From Flavobacterium aquariorum (lineage in GTDB: Bacteria > Bacteroidota > Bacteroidia > Flavobacteriales > Flavobacteriaceae), in assembly GCF_003254745.1 (NCBI RefSeq), contig NZ_QKXH01000002.1, positions 434,001 to 498,000 on the forward strand: a stretch of DNA of 64,000 nucleotides, written 5' to 3'. The translations under genes were made by a program, and so were the position numbers. This document shows, piece by piece, positions 63,372-64,000 of this stretch. The notes under the pieces were generated by a model. The model worked only from the letters and a program-made list of their open reading frames with translations. It made no database searches and was not told the origin of the DNA. How positions within the stretch are numbered: the first letter of the stretch is position 1; every line of letters begins with the position of its first letter.

Positions 63372-64000
63372 CTACTCCATTCTAAAAAACTGATTATTCG
63401 ATATCACTTCTTTGAGTGCAGTCACATCTTTCAGTTTTACTTTTTCCTCAAAAGAAGCTATGTGCTTATTATGGTGCACATCCGATCCCACAAAGTCATA
63501 CATCCCTTTTTGCAATAATTGTTCGGCTATCTTAGCAATTGCTTCCCCGTAGTATCCCACGACCGCCAACAGATTTAGCTGAAACAAGCAACCGACGCGT
63601 TTCAATTTTACATATTCATCAAAATTATTGTGATAAAAAGTATACCGTTCCGGATGAGCCAAAACAGGAATATAACCCGCCACCTGCAAATCAAAAAGTA
63701 TATTATACAATTGCATCGGTGCATTTATATAGGACATCTCAACCAATACATAATTATCTTTCAAAGTCAATAACTCTGCTGTCTGAAAAAGTTTTACAAA
63801 TTGATTATCTATCAAATACTCTGAGGCCGCACGGAAAGGAACTCTTATTTCATTTTTTTCCAACTTAAATATTGTTTGGTCTTTAACTGCAAGAACACTT
63901 TCTTTTGTATTGTCCCAAACTTGGTACATAATATGAGGAGTAGTAATGAACTGTGAAACCCCAAAACCTTGAAGTGCTTGAACCAGCTCAAGTGTTTGCT
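63372..64000 (-). CDS. CpsB/YwqE-type tyrosine-protein phosphatase, partial
   Basis: PHP-fold manganese-dependent phosphatase that dephosphorylates BY-kinases such as Wzc. The reading frame is open to the right window edge, so the N-terminus is missing; at least 209 residues are present. The visible start region GFGVSQFITTPHIMYQVWDN contains the metal-binding TPHI motif. Later motifs are PVLAHPERYTFYH and DFVGSDVHHNKHIASF, typical of the family. It is transcribed toward wzc. An internal ATG at 63929 gives a 185 aa product but lacks the TPHI motif, so it is not the true start. Confidence 0.9.
   Translation of the reverse strand, partial: QTLELVQALQGFGVSQFITTPHIMYQVWDNTKESVLAVKDQTIFKLEKNEIRVPFRAASEYLIDNQFVKLFQTAELLTLKDNYVLVEMSYINAPMQLYNILFDLQVAGYIPVLAHPERYTFYHNNFDEYVKLKRVGCLFQLNLLAVVGYYGEAIAKIAEQLLQKGMYDFVGSDVHHNKHIASFEEKVKLKDVTALKEVISNNQFFRME

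Overview
The window is an AT-rich chromosomal segment from a Bacteroidota member, almost certainly a Flavobacterium or a close relative. Supporting evidence includes type IX secretion sorting domains, TonB-dependent receptor architecture with a CarboxypepD_reg-like head, 2TM-domain proteins, -7 promoter boxes of the TAnnTTTG type, few Shine-Dalgarno sequences, and the order rpsT - tRNA-Glu - proS. I see no insertion sequence, phage, CRISPR array or rRNA operon.

Layout. (1) 311-6413: a loose group of glycosyltransferases (GT2, GT17, CgeB-like, GT2) around a Wzi-type capsule assembly outer-membrane protein, mostly with separate promoters. (2) 6421-10462: housekeeping genes: threonylcarbamoyl-AMP synthase, CCA-adding enzyme, heme A synthase, CDP-alcohol phosphatidyltransferase. 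(3) 10555-17080, minus strand: a TonB-dependent receptor, DUF2141 and TPR-like secreted proteins, then a histidine kinase fused to a 2TM domain, two separate 2TM proteins and a LytTR response regulator. (4) 17227-24146: small accessory genes (DinB-like, YciI-like, SRPBCC, LpxR-like, VOC, ClC, HPP, pRiA4b-ORF3-like) interspersed with repeats, including a 21-bp tandem array and a palindromic, integron-cassette-like boundary. (5) 24235-36800: a nucleoid-associated protein, a cryptic kinase-fold protein, an ABC exporter, two large T9SS type B cell-surface proteins and a secreted esterase. (6) 37039-49609: housekeeping and signalling: TypA, a PAS histidine kinase with its response regulator, S20, three tRNA-Glu, ProRS, a Tyr/Gly-rich lipoprotein, a FadL-like porin, RimO and a lipoprotein amidase. 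(7) 49836-64000: a compact Wzx/Wzy-dependent capsule/exopolysaccharide locus, with flippase, GTs, polymerase, CapK-like enzyme, initiating phosphoglycosyltransferase, ATP-grasp enzyme, aminotransferase, Wza, Wzc and a convergent CpsB-type phosphatase cut by the window edge.

How they work together. The last region reads as a nearly complete pathway. PglC/WcaJ-like transferase loads the first sugar on undecaprenyl phosphate and the GTs extend it. Wzx flips it, Wzy polymerises it, and Wza-Wzc export it under tyrosine phosphorylation reversed by the CpsB-like phosphatase. The Wzi homologue at the left end may serve the same surface polymer. The tRNA-Glu genes do not encode CCA and therefore need the CCA-adding enzyme found in the same window.

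The least explained material is intergenic. There are at least three families of dispersed structured repeats. One has four copies sharing conserved flanks around a hairpin whose sequence differs in every copy. There is also an eight-unit 21-bp array and an imperfect palindrome next to the SRPBCC gene that resembles a recombination site. No single new system is proven; the repeats, the kinase-2TM fusion and the kinase-fold protein are the best leads.
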